Positions 1 to 6,510 are shown, counted from the first letter of the stretch. The stretch is DNA of 11,631 bases from Lachnospiraceae bacterium UBA4317 (GCA_002394525.1 DGUF01000126.1:1-11631), one strand, 5' to 3'. Notes: generated by a model from the letters alone, not told the origin. Translations and numbers: made by a program.

Positions 1-1080
1 CACGCCGCTCTTGTGGGCACGCTCGATATTGTCGCCGAAGGGGAAGAAGGCGTCGGAGCCCAGGGTCACGCCGGTGTTGCCGGCCAGCCAGGCCTTCTTT
101 TCCTCAGCGGTGAAGACCTCGGGTTTTCTGGTGAAAAGAGCCTCCCACTTGCCGTCGTCGAGAACATCCATATATTCCTCGCCGATGTAGAGATCGATGG
201 CATTGTCGCGGTCCGCCCTGCGCACATCCGCCTTGAAGGGAAGGTCCAGGACCTTGGGGCACTGGCGCAGATACCAGTTGTCCGCCTTCTGGCCGGCCAG
301 ACGTGTGCAGTGGATGCGGGACTGCTGCCCGGCACCGATGCCGATGGCCTGTCCGCCCTTGACGAAGCAGACGGAGTTGGACTGGGTGTATTTGAGGGTG
401 ATCATGGCGATGGCCATGTCGTCCCTGGCCGCGGCGGGCAGGTCCTTGTTTTTCGTCACGATATTGGCAAAGAGGGCGTCGTCGACGACCAGCTCGTTGC
501 GGCCCTGCTCAAAGGTGATCCCGTAGACCTGCTTTTTCTCGATGGGAGCGGGCCTGTAATCGGGGTCGATCTGCAGGATGCAGTAGTTGCCCTTCTTTTT
601 GCTCTTGAGGATCTCGAGGGCGTCGTCGTCATAGGCGGGAGCGATGATGCCGTCGGAAACCTCGGGCTTGATCAGGCTGGCCGTGCAGGCATCACACTTG
701 TCGGACAGGGAGATAAAATCTCCGAAGCTGGACATCCTGTCCGCGCCGCGGGCGCGGGCATAGGCGCTGGCCAGAGGGGTCAGTTCCCCTGCGTCCTCAA
801 CCCAGTAGATCTTTCTCTCCACCTCGGAGAGGGGAAGGCCGATCGCGGCGCCGGCCGGCGAGACGTGCTTGAAGGAGGTCGCGGCAGGTTTGCCGGTCGC
901 GGCCTTGAGCTCCTTGACGAGCTGGTAGCCGTTCAGGGCATCCAGCAGGTTGATATAGCCGGGACGGCCGTTCAGAACAGTGATGGGAAGGGCGGACCCG
1001 TCCTCCATATAGACGCGGGAAGGCTTCTGATTGGGGTTGCAGCCGTACTTGAGCTGCATGGAATTGATTTCGTTGCTCAT
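1..1080 (-). CDS. purH: AICAR formyltransferase, stand-alone (3' end off window)
   Basis: Transfers a formyl group from 10-formyl-THF to AICAR, giving FAICAR, the penultimate step to IMP in the cytoplasm. 360 residues are visible and the C-terminus lies beyond the left edge. Sequence landmarks are LPITVLNG (31-38), the catalytic Lys-His pair in SFKHVSPAG (K71, H72), YARARGADRMSSFGDF (107-122), KYTQSNSVC (230-238), GIGAGQQSRIHC (247-258) and SDAFFPF (342-348). The start is ATG at 1078-1080 behind AAAGGAA on the minus strand. The protein begins where the transformylase half of bifunctional PurH/ATIC begins, so the N-terminal IMP cyclohydrolase (MGS-like) domain is absent by design rather than by truncation. 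That activity is supplied by the upstream PurO-type gene, 109 nt away on the same strand. From memory, the motifs read more like the eukaryotic ATIC domain (KHVSPAGAA) than Escherichia coli PurH (KHANPCG). Family assignment is very secure. Confidence 0.95.
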   Translation of the reverse strand, partial: MSNEINSMQLKYGCNPNQKPSRVYMEDGSALPITVLNGRPGYINLLDALNGYQLVKELKAATGKPAATSFKHVSPAGAAIGLPLSEVERKIYWVEDAGELTPLASAYARARGADRMSSFGDFISLSDKCDACTASLIKPEVSDGIIAPAYDDDALEILKSKKKGNYCILQIDPDYRPAPIEKKQVYGITFEQGRNELVVDDALFANIVTKNKDLPAAARDDMAIAMITLKYTQSNSVCFVKGGQAIGIGAGQQSRIHCTRLAGQKADNWYLRQCPKVLDLPFKADVRRADRDNAIDLYIGEEYMDVLDDGKWEALFTRKPEVFTAEEKKAWLAGNTGVTLGSDAFFPFGDNIERAHKSGV

Positions 1081-1112
1081 AGGGTTCCTTTCTTTGGAGC
1101 GATTGGATTATG

Positions 1113-1140
1113 GCTTTTAGCTATTAGCTATTAGCTTTTA
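1113..1140. repeat. Four 7-bp tandem units (GCTTTTA/GCTATTA)
   Basis: Four consecutive heptamers, GCTTTTA, GCTATTA, GCTATTA and GCTTTTA, lie in the gap between the two purine genes. The order is itself symmetrical (A-B-B-A). They sit in a transcribed spacer if the two genes form one operon. No function is known to me. Confidence 0.8.
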
Positions 1141-1167
1141 GCCATTAATTTGAATGTCCACTGCTTT

Positions 1168-1185
1168 AGCTGACAGCTGACAGCT
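1168..1185. repeat. 7-bp-period repeat AGCTGAC x2.5
   Basis: AGCTGAC occurs twice in tandem followed by a partial AGCT, directly after the stop codon of the purO-like gene on the minus strand. It has the same 7-bp period and the same AGCT junction as the array at 1113-1140, but a different unit. Confidence 0.7.
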
Positions 1186-1189
1186 TCCA

Positions 1190-1909
1190 TCACACATTTT
1201 TATTAATGATCCTGCTCTCGGTCTCTCCTGTCGCGATGTCAATGAAGCGCACAAAGAGGGAGACCTTGTTGTCCTCATTAAGGGCCTTCCAGATCCGGTC
1301 CGCGAAGGTGTCGATATCCGCGGTGAAGGAGCTGTCGAAGGCAAGCTTCACAGGCTCTCCGGCAAAGGAGGGAAGCGGGTCGCCGTCTCCCTGATAGGTG
1401 GAGATGAAGCGTCCCTGCCCCGCCGCAGGCTTCTCATAGGCAAAAGTCTGCCTCAGGCAGGAGGAGGGGTCGCCCTCGTCCGACTTGAGAATGGACATGG
1501 CAAAGTTGTAGGTCCCGGCCTCTACGTGGAGGACGCCGGAGATCCTGGGGGTATAGTTGGGGGCATCCGGCTCAAAGGTCCGGCTGCGGAGCGACTGCTC
1601 AAAGGTCATCTGGCGGTCCAGTCCCTCGTAGATTGTGTCTGTCTGGTCGCCGTTTGTGACGATGGTCTTGTTGCCCAGAACGCGGACCGGCGCGTAAATG
1701 ATCAGGCTGGGATCCTCCATCTTTGAAGGGTCATAGGCCTCCGTCCGGATCCCCTTGCCTTCCGTCACAAAAACCCTGTTGCGGCTGTTGGCGCTGCGGC
1801 CCATGATGAAATAGGCGATGACCGCCTTGCTGCCGTCCGCGCTCCTGCCGATGGTAATTCCCCTTCCGGGATAACTGATCTCTCTGAGAATTTTTTCCAG
1901 ATCTGCCAT
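1190..1909 (-). CDS. purO: IMP cyclohydrolase, PurO type
   Basis: Likely closes the ring of FAICAR to IMP, the last step of de novo purine synthesis. The 239 residues resemble the PurO-like IMP cyclohydrolase family (Ntn-hydrolase-like fold, first known from archaea and also present in clostridia), not the MGS-like cyclohydrolase domain of PurH. Visible conserved-looking blocks are YPGRG (13-17), YFIMGRS (33-39), NSRNR (41-45), TNGDQTDT (85-92) and PNYTPRISG (118-125). The ATG at 1907-1909 has a strong GGAGGT ribosome binding site about 6 nt upstream. It lies immediately upstream of the stand-alone AICAR transformylase, which has no cyclohydrolase domain of its own, and this pairing supports the assignment. 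The gap between the two genes (1081-1189) contains no U-tract terminator, so co-transcription is likely. Recognition is from motif memory; no alignment was run. Confidence 0.88.
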   Translation of the reverse strand: MADLEKILREISYPGRGITIGRSADGSKAVIAYFIMGRSANSRNRVFVTEGKGIRTEAYDPSKMEDPSLIIYAPVRVLGNKTIVTNGDQTDTIYEGLDRQMTFEQSLRSRTFEPDAPNYTPRISGVLHVEAGTYNFAMSILKSDEGDPSSCLRQTFAYEKPAAGQGRFISTYQGDGDPLPSFAGEPVKLAFDSSFTADIDTFADRIWKALNEDNKVSLFVRFIDIATGETESRIINKNV

Positions 1910-1939
1910 TTTTTACCTCCATGAGAAGCGCACTGCTGC

Positions 1940-1959
1940 GGGATCCTTCAAAAGATCCC
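1940..1959 (-). promoter_or_regulatory. Leader hairpin upstream of purO
   Basis: GGGATC (1940-1945) and GATCCC (1954-1959) form a hairpin that can be extended by a TT/AA pair around a bulged base. In the minus-strand transcript it lies about 30 nt before the purO start codon, just upstream of the ribosome binding site. It has no U-tract. It may affect translation or RNA stability, and no known riboswitch class is recognised. Confidence 0.35.
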
Positions 1960-2022
1960 CGGGGCCTGCGGCGCTCCGGCACATCCCCCGTATAAACAAT
2001 TATATAATGTAATGAGAGAACC

Positions 2023-2051
2023 ATGTTACCAGATTATTTCTATTCTATCAA
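2023..2051 (-). promoter_or_regulatory. Candidate promoter for the purO-purH operon
   Basis: On the minus strand, TTGATA (2046-2051) and TAACAT (2023-2028) are separated by 17 bp, in an AT-rich stretch unlike the surrounding coding DNA. A better -10 hexamer, TATAAT, lies closer to the gene at 1999-2004 but has no recognisable -35. Either would give a leader of roughly 80-110 nt. Confidence 0.45.
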
Positions 2052-2150
2052 ATCCTTTTTCTCATTTCCACATACCAGTCCGGTGCTGAACACTTCTTTT
2101 CTGATTCCCATATATTTTTTCAAAATAATCCACCTTTTTCACATAGTATC

Positions 2151-2159
2151 TGCTATAAT
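2151..2159 (+). promoter_or_regulatory. Extended -10 promoter of the XRE-type regulator
   Basis: TGCTATAAT is a perfect extended -10 element. No good -35 is seen 16-18 bp upstream, which is typical for extended -10 promoters. It is flanked by inverted hexamers ACATAG (2141-2146) and CTATGT (2163-2168), so a dimeric repressor could cover it. The predicted transcript starts near 2166 and has a leader of about 140 nt. Confidence 0.6.
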
Positions 2160-2175
2160 ATCCTATGTTATCACT

Positions 2176-2195
2176 TTAGCATGGTAGCGTGCTAA
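2176..2195. promoter_or_regulatory. 20-bp near-palindrome, candidate operator
   Basis: TTAGCATGGT followed by AGCGTGCTAA gives two half-sites matching at 8 of 10 positions when one is reverse-complemented. It lies about 10-30 bp downstream of the predicted start of transcription of the regulator gene, a usual place for an autoregulatory operator. As RNA it could also fold into an 8-bp stem with one G-U pair. Confidence 0.5.
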
Positions 2196-2304
2196 TTTGT
2201 TAAACCAATAATTCGTGTACGGGATTGTATCTGCATGAAAGTTTCCGCAGCCAGGTACAGGACTCTGGCATAACCTGACGGCCCCCACCACTTGAGGAGG
2301 AAAA

Positions 2305-3774
2305 ATGAACGAATTCTCCAGACTTCTCAGCTCCATAGTCTCCAAAAAGAGCATAAGCATCTCTCAGATGGCTGCTTTTTGCCGGATCGACCGTTCTTCC
2401 ATGTACAAGATCGTACATGGAAGCCGCAAGCCCTCTTCCGAAGAGCTTGTCTCCCAGATCGCCCTTTATCTGAAGCTGTCTCCCGAGGAGACCGCTATAT
2501 TGATGGAGAAATACCGTATCATCCAGATCGGGCCGGAAAAATATGTCCACAGGAAGGCTGTCTATTCTTTTCTGAAATCCTGCTTCGACTATGCGCCCGC
2601 CTTTTCCCCCCTTTCTCTCCCGGACGACGCAGGCAGCGACCTGTCTCCGGACAGGCAGACCCGGGTCCTTTACGGGGAGACCAATCTCATGAATGCCTTC
2701 GGGATGATCATACAGGAGGAGATGTCCAGGCCGGACGGCCTGCTGAACATCAGGATGCAGCCGAGAAAGCCTTTTATCAACCTGATCCGCACCATTGTCG
2801 GAGACGGGACGGGGGAAGGATCGCTCCGCATCAGACATGTTTTTGCCCTGGACGGAAATGATGTCATGGGAGACAGCGTCCTGCACAACCTGGACCTGCT
2901 CAGTTCCCTGATGCCCGCCTGCAAGATCATTCCCGACTACGAGCTATACTATTATTATACAAATCTGCACAACGGGCTTGTGGCGTTTTACTTCCTGCCC
3001 TACGCAGTGATCTCCGGCAGCTGCGTGCTTCAGTTCTCCGTGGACCTGCAGTTTGCGGTCCTCCACAGAGAACCCGAGACCATCGCCTTTTTCAACAGGA
3101 TCTTTGACGGGATCATCACTGGAAGTATCCCCCTTCTCTCAAAGGTGCGCGATTACAGAGATCTCATCTATTATACCAACCAGAGCCGTGCCGGGCAGAG
3201 TCCTGTCTCATTTCAGATGTTTCCCTGCCTGAACTATACTCTGACAGAGGAAATCCTGCAAAGATATGTCGATAAAGTTCTCGATCAGCGCAGCTTTGTC
3301 ATCAGGGCCGTGCTGGAACAAGGCCGGAAAGACCTGGACAGCATCGCAGGCAGTCCTTCCGTGATCATAACCTCCGAACAGGGGATCCTCCGTTTTATGG
3401 AGAGCGGCCGTCTTCCCGAGTATCCTTCGGACATGTATGACCCGATCCGCCCCGCGGACAGATTGGAAATCCTCAGAAAATATGAGGAGATCATTCACAA
3501 ATACAAGGTCTCCTTCTATATGGTAAAAGAAACCTTTGGCAACACTGCCTCTGAGACAGGCATCTGGGTCGAGGACAAAAAGGCCAGCATTATGCTGCAG
3601 GACCAGCGAGGCTCCATCAGGCTCATGACCATACAGGATCCCGGGATCCTGGCTCTGCTGTTTGATTTTTTCCACAATCCTCCCGATATCCTCTTCCACA
3701 ATACCGAAACATCCCTGGGTTATCTGCACAGGATCATAGAGGATTACTCCAGGATCATTTCGCAGGAACCCTGA
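2305..3774 (+). CDS. XRE-type HTH protein with long unrecognised C-terminal part
   Basis: This is probably a DNA-binding transcriptional regulator acting in the cytoplasm. Residues about 18-65 look like an XRE/Cro helix-turn-helix: SISQMAAFCRIDRSSMYKI, then a GSRKPS turn, then a helix ending KLSPEE. The remaining roughly 420 residues are soluble-looking, have no membrane segment, and match no domain I recognise. The ATG at 2305 follows GAGGAGG by 4 nt, so the start is secure. The gene stands alone: it is divergent from the purine operon and convergent with the envelope-protein operon, with an extended -10 promoter and dyads in front that suggest autoregulation. Codon use is less biased than in glgC and glgD, consistent with low expression. 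The ligand and targets are unknown, and regulation of the adjacent purine operon is possible but unproven. Confidence 0.75.
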   Translation: MNEFSRLLSSIVSKKSISISQMAAFCRIDRSSMYKIVHGSRKPSSEELVSQIALYLKLSPEETAILMEKYRIIQIGPEKYVHRKAVYSFLKSCFDYAPAFSPLSLPDDAGSDLSPDRQTRVLYGETNLMNAFGMIIQEEMSRPDGLLNIRMQPRKPFINLIRTIVGDGTGEGSLRIRHVFALDGNDVMGDSVLHNLDLLSSLMPACKIIPDYELYYYYTNLHNGLVAFYFLPYAVISGSCVLQFSVDLQFAVLHREPETIAFFNRIFDGIITGSIPLLSKVRDYRDLIYYTNQSRAGQSPVSFQMFPCLNYTLTEEILQRYVDKVLDQRSFVIRAVLEQGRKDLDSIAGSPSVIITSEQGILRFMESGRLPEYPSDMYDPIRPADRLEILRKYEEIIHKYKVSFYMVKETFGNTASETGIWVEDKKASIMLQDQRGSIRLMTIQDPGILALLFDFFHNPPDILFHNTETSLGYLHRIIEDYSRIISQEP

Positions 3775-3833
3775 AAAGAGCCGGCCCATGCCCCGACTCC
3801 AGGCCGTCAGGACCCGGGATCACCTGCATGGAG

Positions 3834-3882
3834 AAAAAAAGGCCGGAGGCCGCGCCATCAAGGCGCAGCCCTCCGGCCTTTT
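3834..3882 (-). terminator. Rho-independent terminator between convergent genes
   Basis: GGCCGGAGG (3841-3849) pairs with CCTCCGGCC (3870-3878), and an inner stem GCGCC/GGCGC closes on loop ATCAA. The minus-strand RNA ends in seven U residues, so it terminates the minus-strand operon. On the plus strand only four U residues follow, so it may work weakly for the regulator gene as well. Confidence 0.88.
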
Positions 3883-3892
3883 CAGATCCCGC

Positions 3893-5023
3893 TTATTCCA
3901 GAGGGATCTCCAGCAGCTCACTGTTTGCCGCAAAGAAGGAGCAGCTCTGGTCCAGGACCAGGAAGACCTTTCCTTCCCCGTCAACATAGAAGTTGAAATC
4001 GGCGGGGTCGGTCTCCTCCACATACTCCTCCACATCCTTCATGGAGACAGAGGTATATCCCTCCTGCTCCATCCACTCCCGGATCCGCCTGTTCACCAGG
4101 TGGCGGAGGCCGTCGTCGGTCCTTCCGGTGACGTCCTCCAGGGTGAGGCGTTTTCCGTCGGCCAGCCGGTAGGTGACTCCGCAGAAATAGCCTGCCCTGG
4201 CCTTCCCGGTGACCCGGATCTCGGCCATCCGGATGCTCAACAGTCCCTTTCCCGAATAGGTGTCCGTCACACCGACATAGTCAAAATAGGATCCGTCCGG
4301 ATCTCTGAGATCTCCCGAGATCCCGGCGGAGGGGTTGGTCCTGTCGCCGGCGAAGAAGGCATCCGCCCCTGCCGCCAGCTCCGCGTTGATCCTGTCCGCG
4401 AGGGGATAATAGGGGTCTTCGATCCTGACCAGGTCGTAATACCAGGTATAGGGGATCTCCCTGCCCTCAGCCAGAAAGACCTTTCCCGACCGGTCCTCCC
4501 TGGAGATGACACATTCCACGGAATCATAGGAGGCGGCGATCTGCGACCGCAGGTCCCTGAGCCTGTCTTCTGCCGTCCCGGCTGTTTTTTCCAGCTCCTG
4601 CGCGGCGGCATCCTTCGCTCCGCCCTGCAGGCACTCCTGACAAAAGGCGATGACCTCCTCGTAGAGGGCGCAGCCCAGGGCGCGCTCCGCAAGGCCTTCC
4701 TCTTTGGCTGACTGGTCGCCCAACAGCAAAAGGGCCTGCGCATGCCCGGTCATGGCCTGCGCGTTCCCGCTGTCAATGGCAAGGGCCTGCGCATAGCCGG
4801 CCGCGGCGGCCTCGTAGTCCTGCTCCTGCATCCTTTCGTCCGCCGCCTTGAGGGCTCTTGCCGTCCTCTGCTCAGGCAGATTCCAGTAATACCAGGCAAA
4901 GGCGCATATCAGCGCCGCGGCCAGCAGCGCGATCAGCGGCAGCCTTTTTTTCTTTCCAGTCCCCGCCGGAGTCGCAGGGGCTTCCTGTTCCGGCATCAAT
5001 TCTTTTTTGTTCTGTTCTTCCAT
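3893..5023 (-). CDS. Membrane-anchored TPR-like / DUF3298 (RsiV-like) protein
   Basis: Single-pass membrane protein of 376 aa and unknown function. The order is a short charged cytoplasmic tail (1-26), a membrane segment (about 27-46, LPLIALLAAALICAFAWYYW), an alanine-rich helical region with a TPR-like pattern (about 54-103), a linker, and a C-terminal domain (about 186-374). That last domain resembles DUF3298/RsiV-like extracellular domains, ending FNFYVDGEGKVFLVLDQ and then EIPL. The predicted topology puts the large domain outside. The ATG at 5021-5023 has a weak GAAAGAG ribosome binding site. It follows the zinc-ribbon/YARHG gene by 25 nt on the same strand and probably depends on the same promoter; the terminator at 3834-3882 closes the unit. 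RsiV-like domains occur in anti-sigma factors that bind lysozyme and in peptidoglycan-associated proteins, but no sigma factor gene is nearby, so an envelope sensing role is only a guess. Confidence 0.72.
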   Translation of the reverse strand: MEEQNKKELMPEQEAPATPAGTGKKKRLPLIALLAAALICAFAWYYWNLPEQRTARALKAADERMQEQDYEAAAAGYAQALAIDSGNAQAMTGHAQALLLLGDQSAKEEGLAERALGCALYEEVIAFCQECLQGGAKDAAAQELEKTAGTAEDRLRDLRSQIAASYDSVECVISREDRSGKVFLAEGREIPYTWYYDLVRIEDPYYPLADRINAELAAGADAFFAGDRTNPSAGISGDLRDPDGSYFDYVGVTDTYSGKGLLSIRMAEIRVTGKARAGYFCGVTYRLADGKRLTLEDVTGRTDDGLRHLVNRRIREWMEQEGYTSVSMKDVEEYVEETDPADFNFYVDGEGKVFLVLDQSCSFFAANSELLEIPLE

Positions 5024-5048
5024 CCATCACTCTTTCTTAAAAAATCAC

Positions 5049-6227
5049 TCACTGCTCCGAAGCGTCATCGCCCCCCGAGGACCGCTCATCCCGGATCTTT
5101 GCCAGCAGCTCGCGGTTTCTGATCTCATATTCGTTGAAGCGGGAATTCTCGGTGCCGTCGAAATCAGCTGGGTCGACCGTCCCCTGGTACCAGGTCTTAT
5201 TTTCGAAATAATCCCGGATCTCCGGGCTGTCGAACTTTCTGCCATGGCGCGCGTAAATTTCATTGATCGCCATCTGCAGGGAATAGTCGTCCAGCCTGCT
5301 GAGTTCCTCCCTGCTGTAGGCCCTCTTGTCGCTGTCGGCAAGGATATATCCGCTGTCCGTGGCGTATGAGGCCATCTCGTCCTCTTCCGGGTCTTCCTCC
5401 CCGGTCTCGTCTGAGGCTTCCTCGTCCTCTTCCTCCCCGGTCTCGTCTGAGGCTTCCTCGTCCTCCTCTTCCATCAGCTGGCCGATCGAACCGACACCGG
5501 TGTGCTCTCCTTCTTCATCTTCCCGGCCGGAGGGTTCCCGCCTCTGTTCGTCAGCGGCTTCCTCCTCTGTGTCCCGGTCTTCTTCCGCGCTCTCTTCCTC
5601 TTCTTCCGATTCTTCCTCGTCTTCTTTTTCCGCTTTCTCTTTTTCCGCTTTCTCTTTTTCCGCGGTCCGGTCATCCTCTTTATTTTGGCCGGCTTCCGCA
5701 GTCTCTTCGCCGTCGTTCCGGGCCGGCTCCGCCTGTGCCGCTCCGGCCTCCTCCCTCATGGACGGGCCTGCCGCGGAAGGATCCTCCGCGCTCGGGGTCT
5801 GTGCATCAGCCATTTTCTCAGCGTCCCCTGCCCCGGCCTGATCCTGACCGGCTCTTTCCTGTCCGGACTGGTCCGCTGCCGCCAGGGGCTCCTGCTCCGC
5901 CTGCCTGTTCCCGGACAGGACCTTGAAGATCCCGAACACAAAGATCAGAAGAGCAAGCGCGGCCGCCGCGACAAGAGCGATCCTCCTGCGGTCCTGATCC
6001 CCGCCGGACCCGGTGCTCTTTTTATCATAATCATCATAGTGCATGCTCCCGCCCGAGGGAGCCTTCTGCCCGTCTTCGGAAGAATAGGGGTCCAGGCTCC
6101 CCTGGCTCCTGCCGGCCCCTGCCGGCTTCATGGGGGCGGCCGTGGCAGCAGTCACCGGTTTTCCGCAGCTGACGCAAAAACGGTCATCCTCCTCCAGAGG
6201 AGTTCCGCAATACTGACAATAACGCAT
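5049..6227 (-). CDS. Zinc-ribbon / TM / acidic linker / YARHG-domain protein
   Basis: Single-pass membrane protein of 392 aa and unknown function. Residues 1-21 form a zinc ribbon with two CxxC knuckles (C4, C7, C18, C21). A membrane segment lies at about 82-104, and a long Glu-rich, low-complexity linker at about 185-285. The C-terminal domain (about 300-380) contains the diagnostic YARHG sequence (325-329) followed by W346YQG. The zinc ribbon is predicted inside the cell and the YARHG domain outside. ATG at 6225-6227 is chosen because GGGAGGT lies 6 nt upstream and the zinc ribbon starts there; the open frame continues upstream to 6413, but that extension has no family character and would cross the promoter. 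The linker DNA holds exact tandem repeats. It is the first gene of a pair with the DUF3298-like protein, and both have a short cytoplasmic head, one membrane pass and an outer domain. Confidence 0.8.
   Translation of the reverse strand: MRYCQYCGTPLEEDDRFCVSCGKPVTAATAAPMKPAGAGRSQGSLDPYSSEDGQKAPSGGSMHYDDYDKKSTGSGGDQDRRRIALVAAAALALLIFVFGIFKVLSGNRQAEQEPLAAADQSGQERAGQDQAGAGDAEKMADAQTPSAEDPSAAGPSMREEAGAAQAEPARNDGEETAEAGQNKEDDRTAEKEKAEKEKAEKEDEEESEEEEESAEEDRDTEEEAADEQRREPSGREDEEGEHTGVGSIGQLMEEEDEEASDETGEEEDEEASDETGEEDPEEDEMASYATDSGYILADSDKRAYSREELSRLDDYSLQMAINEIYARHGRKFDSPEIRDYFENKTWYQGTVDPADFDGTENSRFNEYEIRNRELLAKIRDERSSGGDDASEQ
5394..5465. repeat. Perfect 36-bp tandem duplication inside the YARHG gene
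   Basis: The 36-bp unit at 5394-5429 is repeated without a mismatch at 5430-5465. It stays in frame and encodes a duplicated 12-residue acidic block (EEASDETGEEED-type). The absence of any synonymous difference points to a recent duplication, and copy number may vary between strains. Confidence 0.93.
5625..5663. repeat. 15-bp tandem repeat inside the YARHG gene
   Basis: TTTTTCCGCTTTCTC occurs at 5625-5639 and 5640-5654, with a 9-bp partial third copy at 5655-5663. On the coding strand it gives EKEKAEKEKAEKE. It lies in the acidic/charged linker and is in frame, so slippage changes linker length without breaking the protein. Confidence 0.9.
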
Positions 6228-6302
6228 AAAGACCTCCCTTTTTCGTCCAGATCCTCTGTCCCGGTCCCTCTTCCCAGCCGGCAGGCCTGCCTGCCGCGGG
6301 CT

Positions 6303-6319
6303 CAGGGTTTTTGACCCTG
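6303..6319. promoter_or_regulatory. Inverted repeat at the predicted start of the YARHG operon
   Basis: CAGGGT (6303-6308) and ACCCTG (6314-6319) are perfect inverted arms separated by 5 bp. They cover the predicted start of transcription of the minus-strand operon, so this could be an operator or a 5'-terminal RNA hairpin. The arms are short and chance cannot be excluded. Confidence 0.35.
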
Positions 6320-6321
6320 CT

Positions 6322-6351
6322 ATCATACCATTATTCAGGGCCGGAAAACAA
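6322..6351 (-). promoter_or_regulatory. Promoter of the zinc-ribbon/YARHG-DUF3298 operon
   Basis: On the minus strand, TTGTTT (6346-6351) and an extended -10, TGGTATGAT (6322-6330), are spaced 18 bp from -35 to -10. Transcription would start near 6315 and leave a leader of about 90 nt. The position inside the open-frame extension supports the downstream start codon at 6227. Confidence 0.6.
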
Positions 6352-6475
6352 TATTTCTTGTCCGAATCGGACGCCCGGGACCCGCAGGACCGCCTTTGTG
6401 TCCTGTACGGCATAGCTTTCCCCCGGGAAGCGGGATAAGAACTGGATTATTTTTTATGCAATAAGCACGAGATTA

Positions 6476-6504
6476 TTTACTTTGTGTTTTTATTCCTGTA
6501 CAAT
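6476..6504 (+). promoter_or_regulatory. Promoter of glgC-glgD
   Basis: TTTACT (6476-6481) and TACAAT (6499-6504) are separated by 17 bp, with an AT-rich tract just upstream. Transcription would start near 6511. It is divergent from, and about 125 bp away from, the promoter of the minus-strand operon. Confidence 0.62.
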
Positions 6505-6510
6505 ATGAAT

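Noticed and set aside
13..1134. Plus-strand open frame of 373 codons
   Set aside because: It is the antisense shadow of the AICAR transformylase; its translation is Gly/Val/Asp-rich low-complexity with no family motif, whereas the minus strand gives a textbook enzyme.
1113..1185. CRISPR-like array
   Set aside because: Units are only 7 bp, directly adjacent and without spacers, so this is a simple tandem repeat.
3788..4711. Plus-strand open frame of 307 codons downstream of the XRE-type regulator
   Set aside because: It crosses the terminator at 3834-3882 and lies antisense to the DUF3298-like gene; the composition is that of a GC-rich shadow frame.
5326..5841. Serine-rich plus-strand open frame
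   Set aside because: It is the antisense of the Glu-rich linker (GAG/GAA read as CTC/TTC in shifted frame), which explains the Ser-rich repeats.
6228..6413. N-terminal extension of the zinc-ribbon/YARHG protein
   Set aside because: The frame is open to 6413, but the strong GGGAGGT site, the zinc ribbon starting at once after ATG 6227, and a promoter inside the extension all favour the shorter protein.
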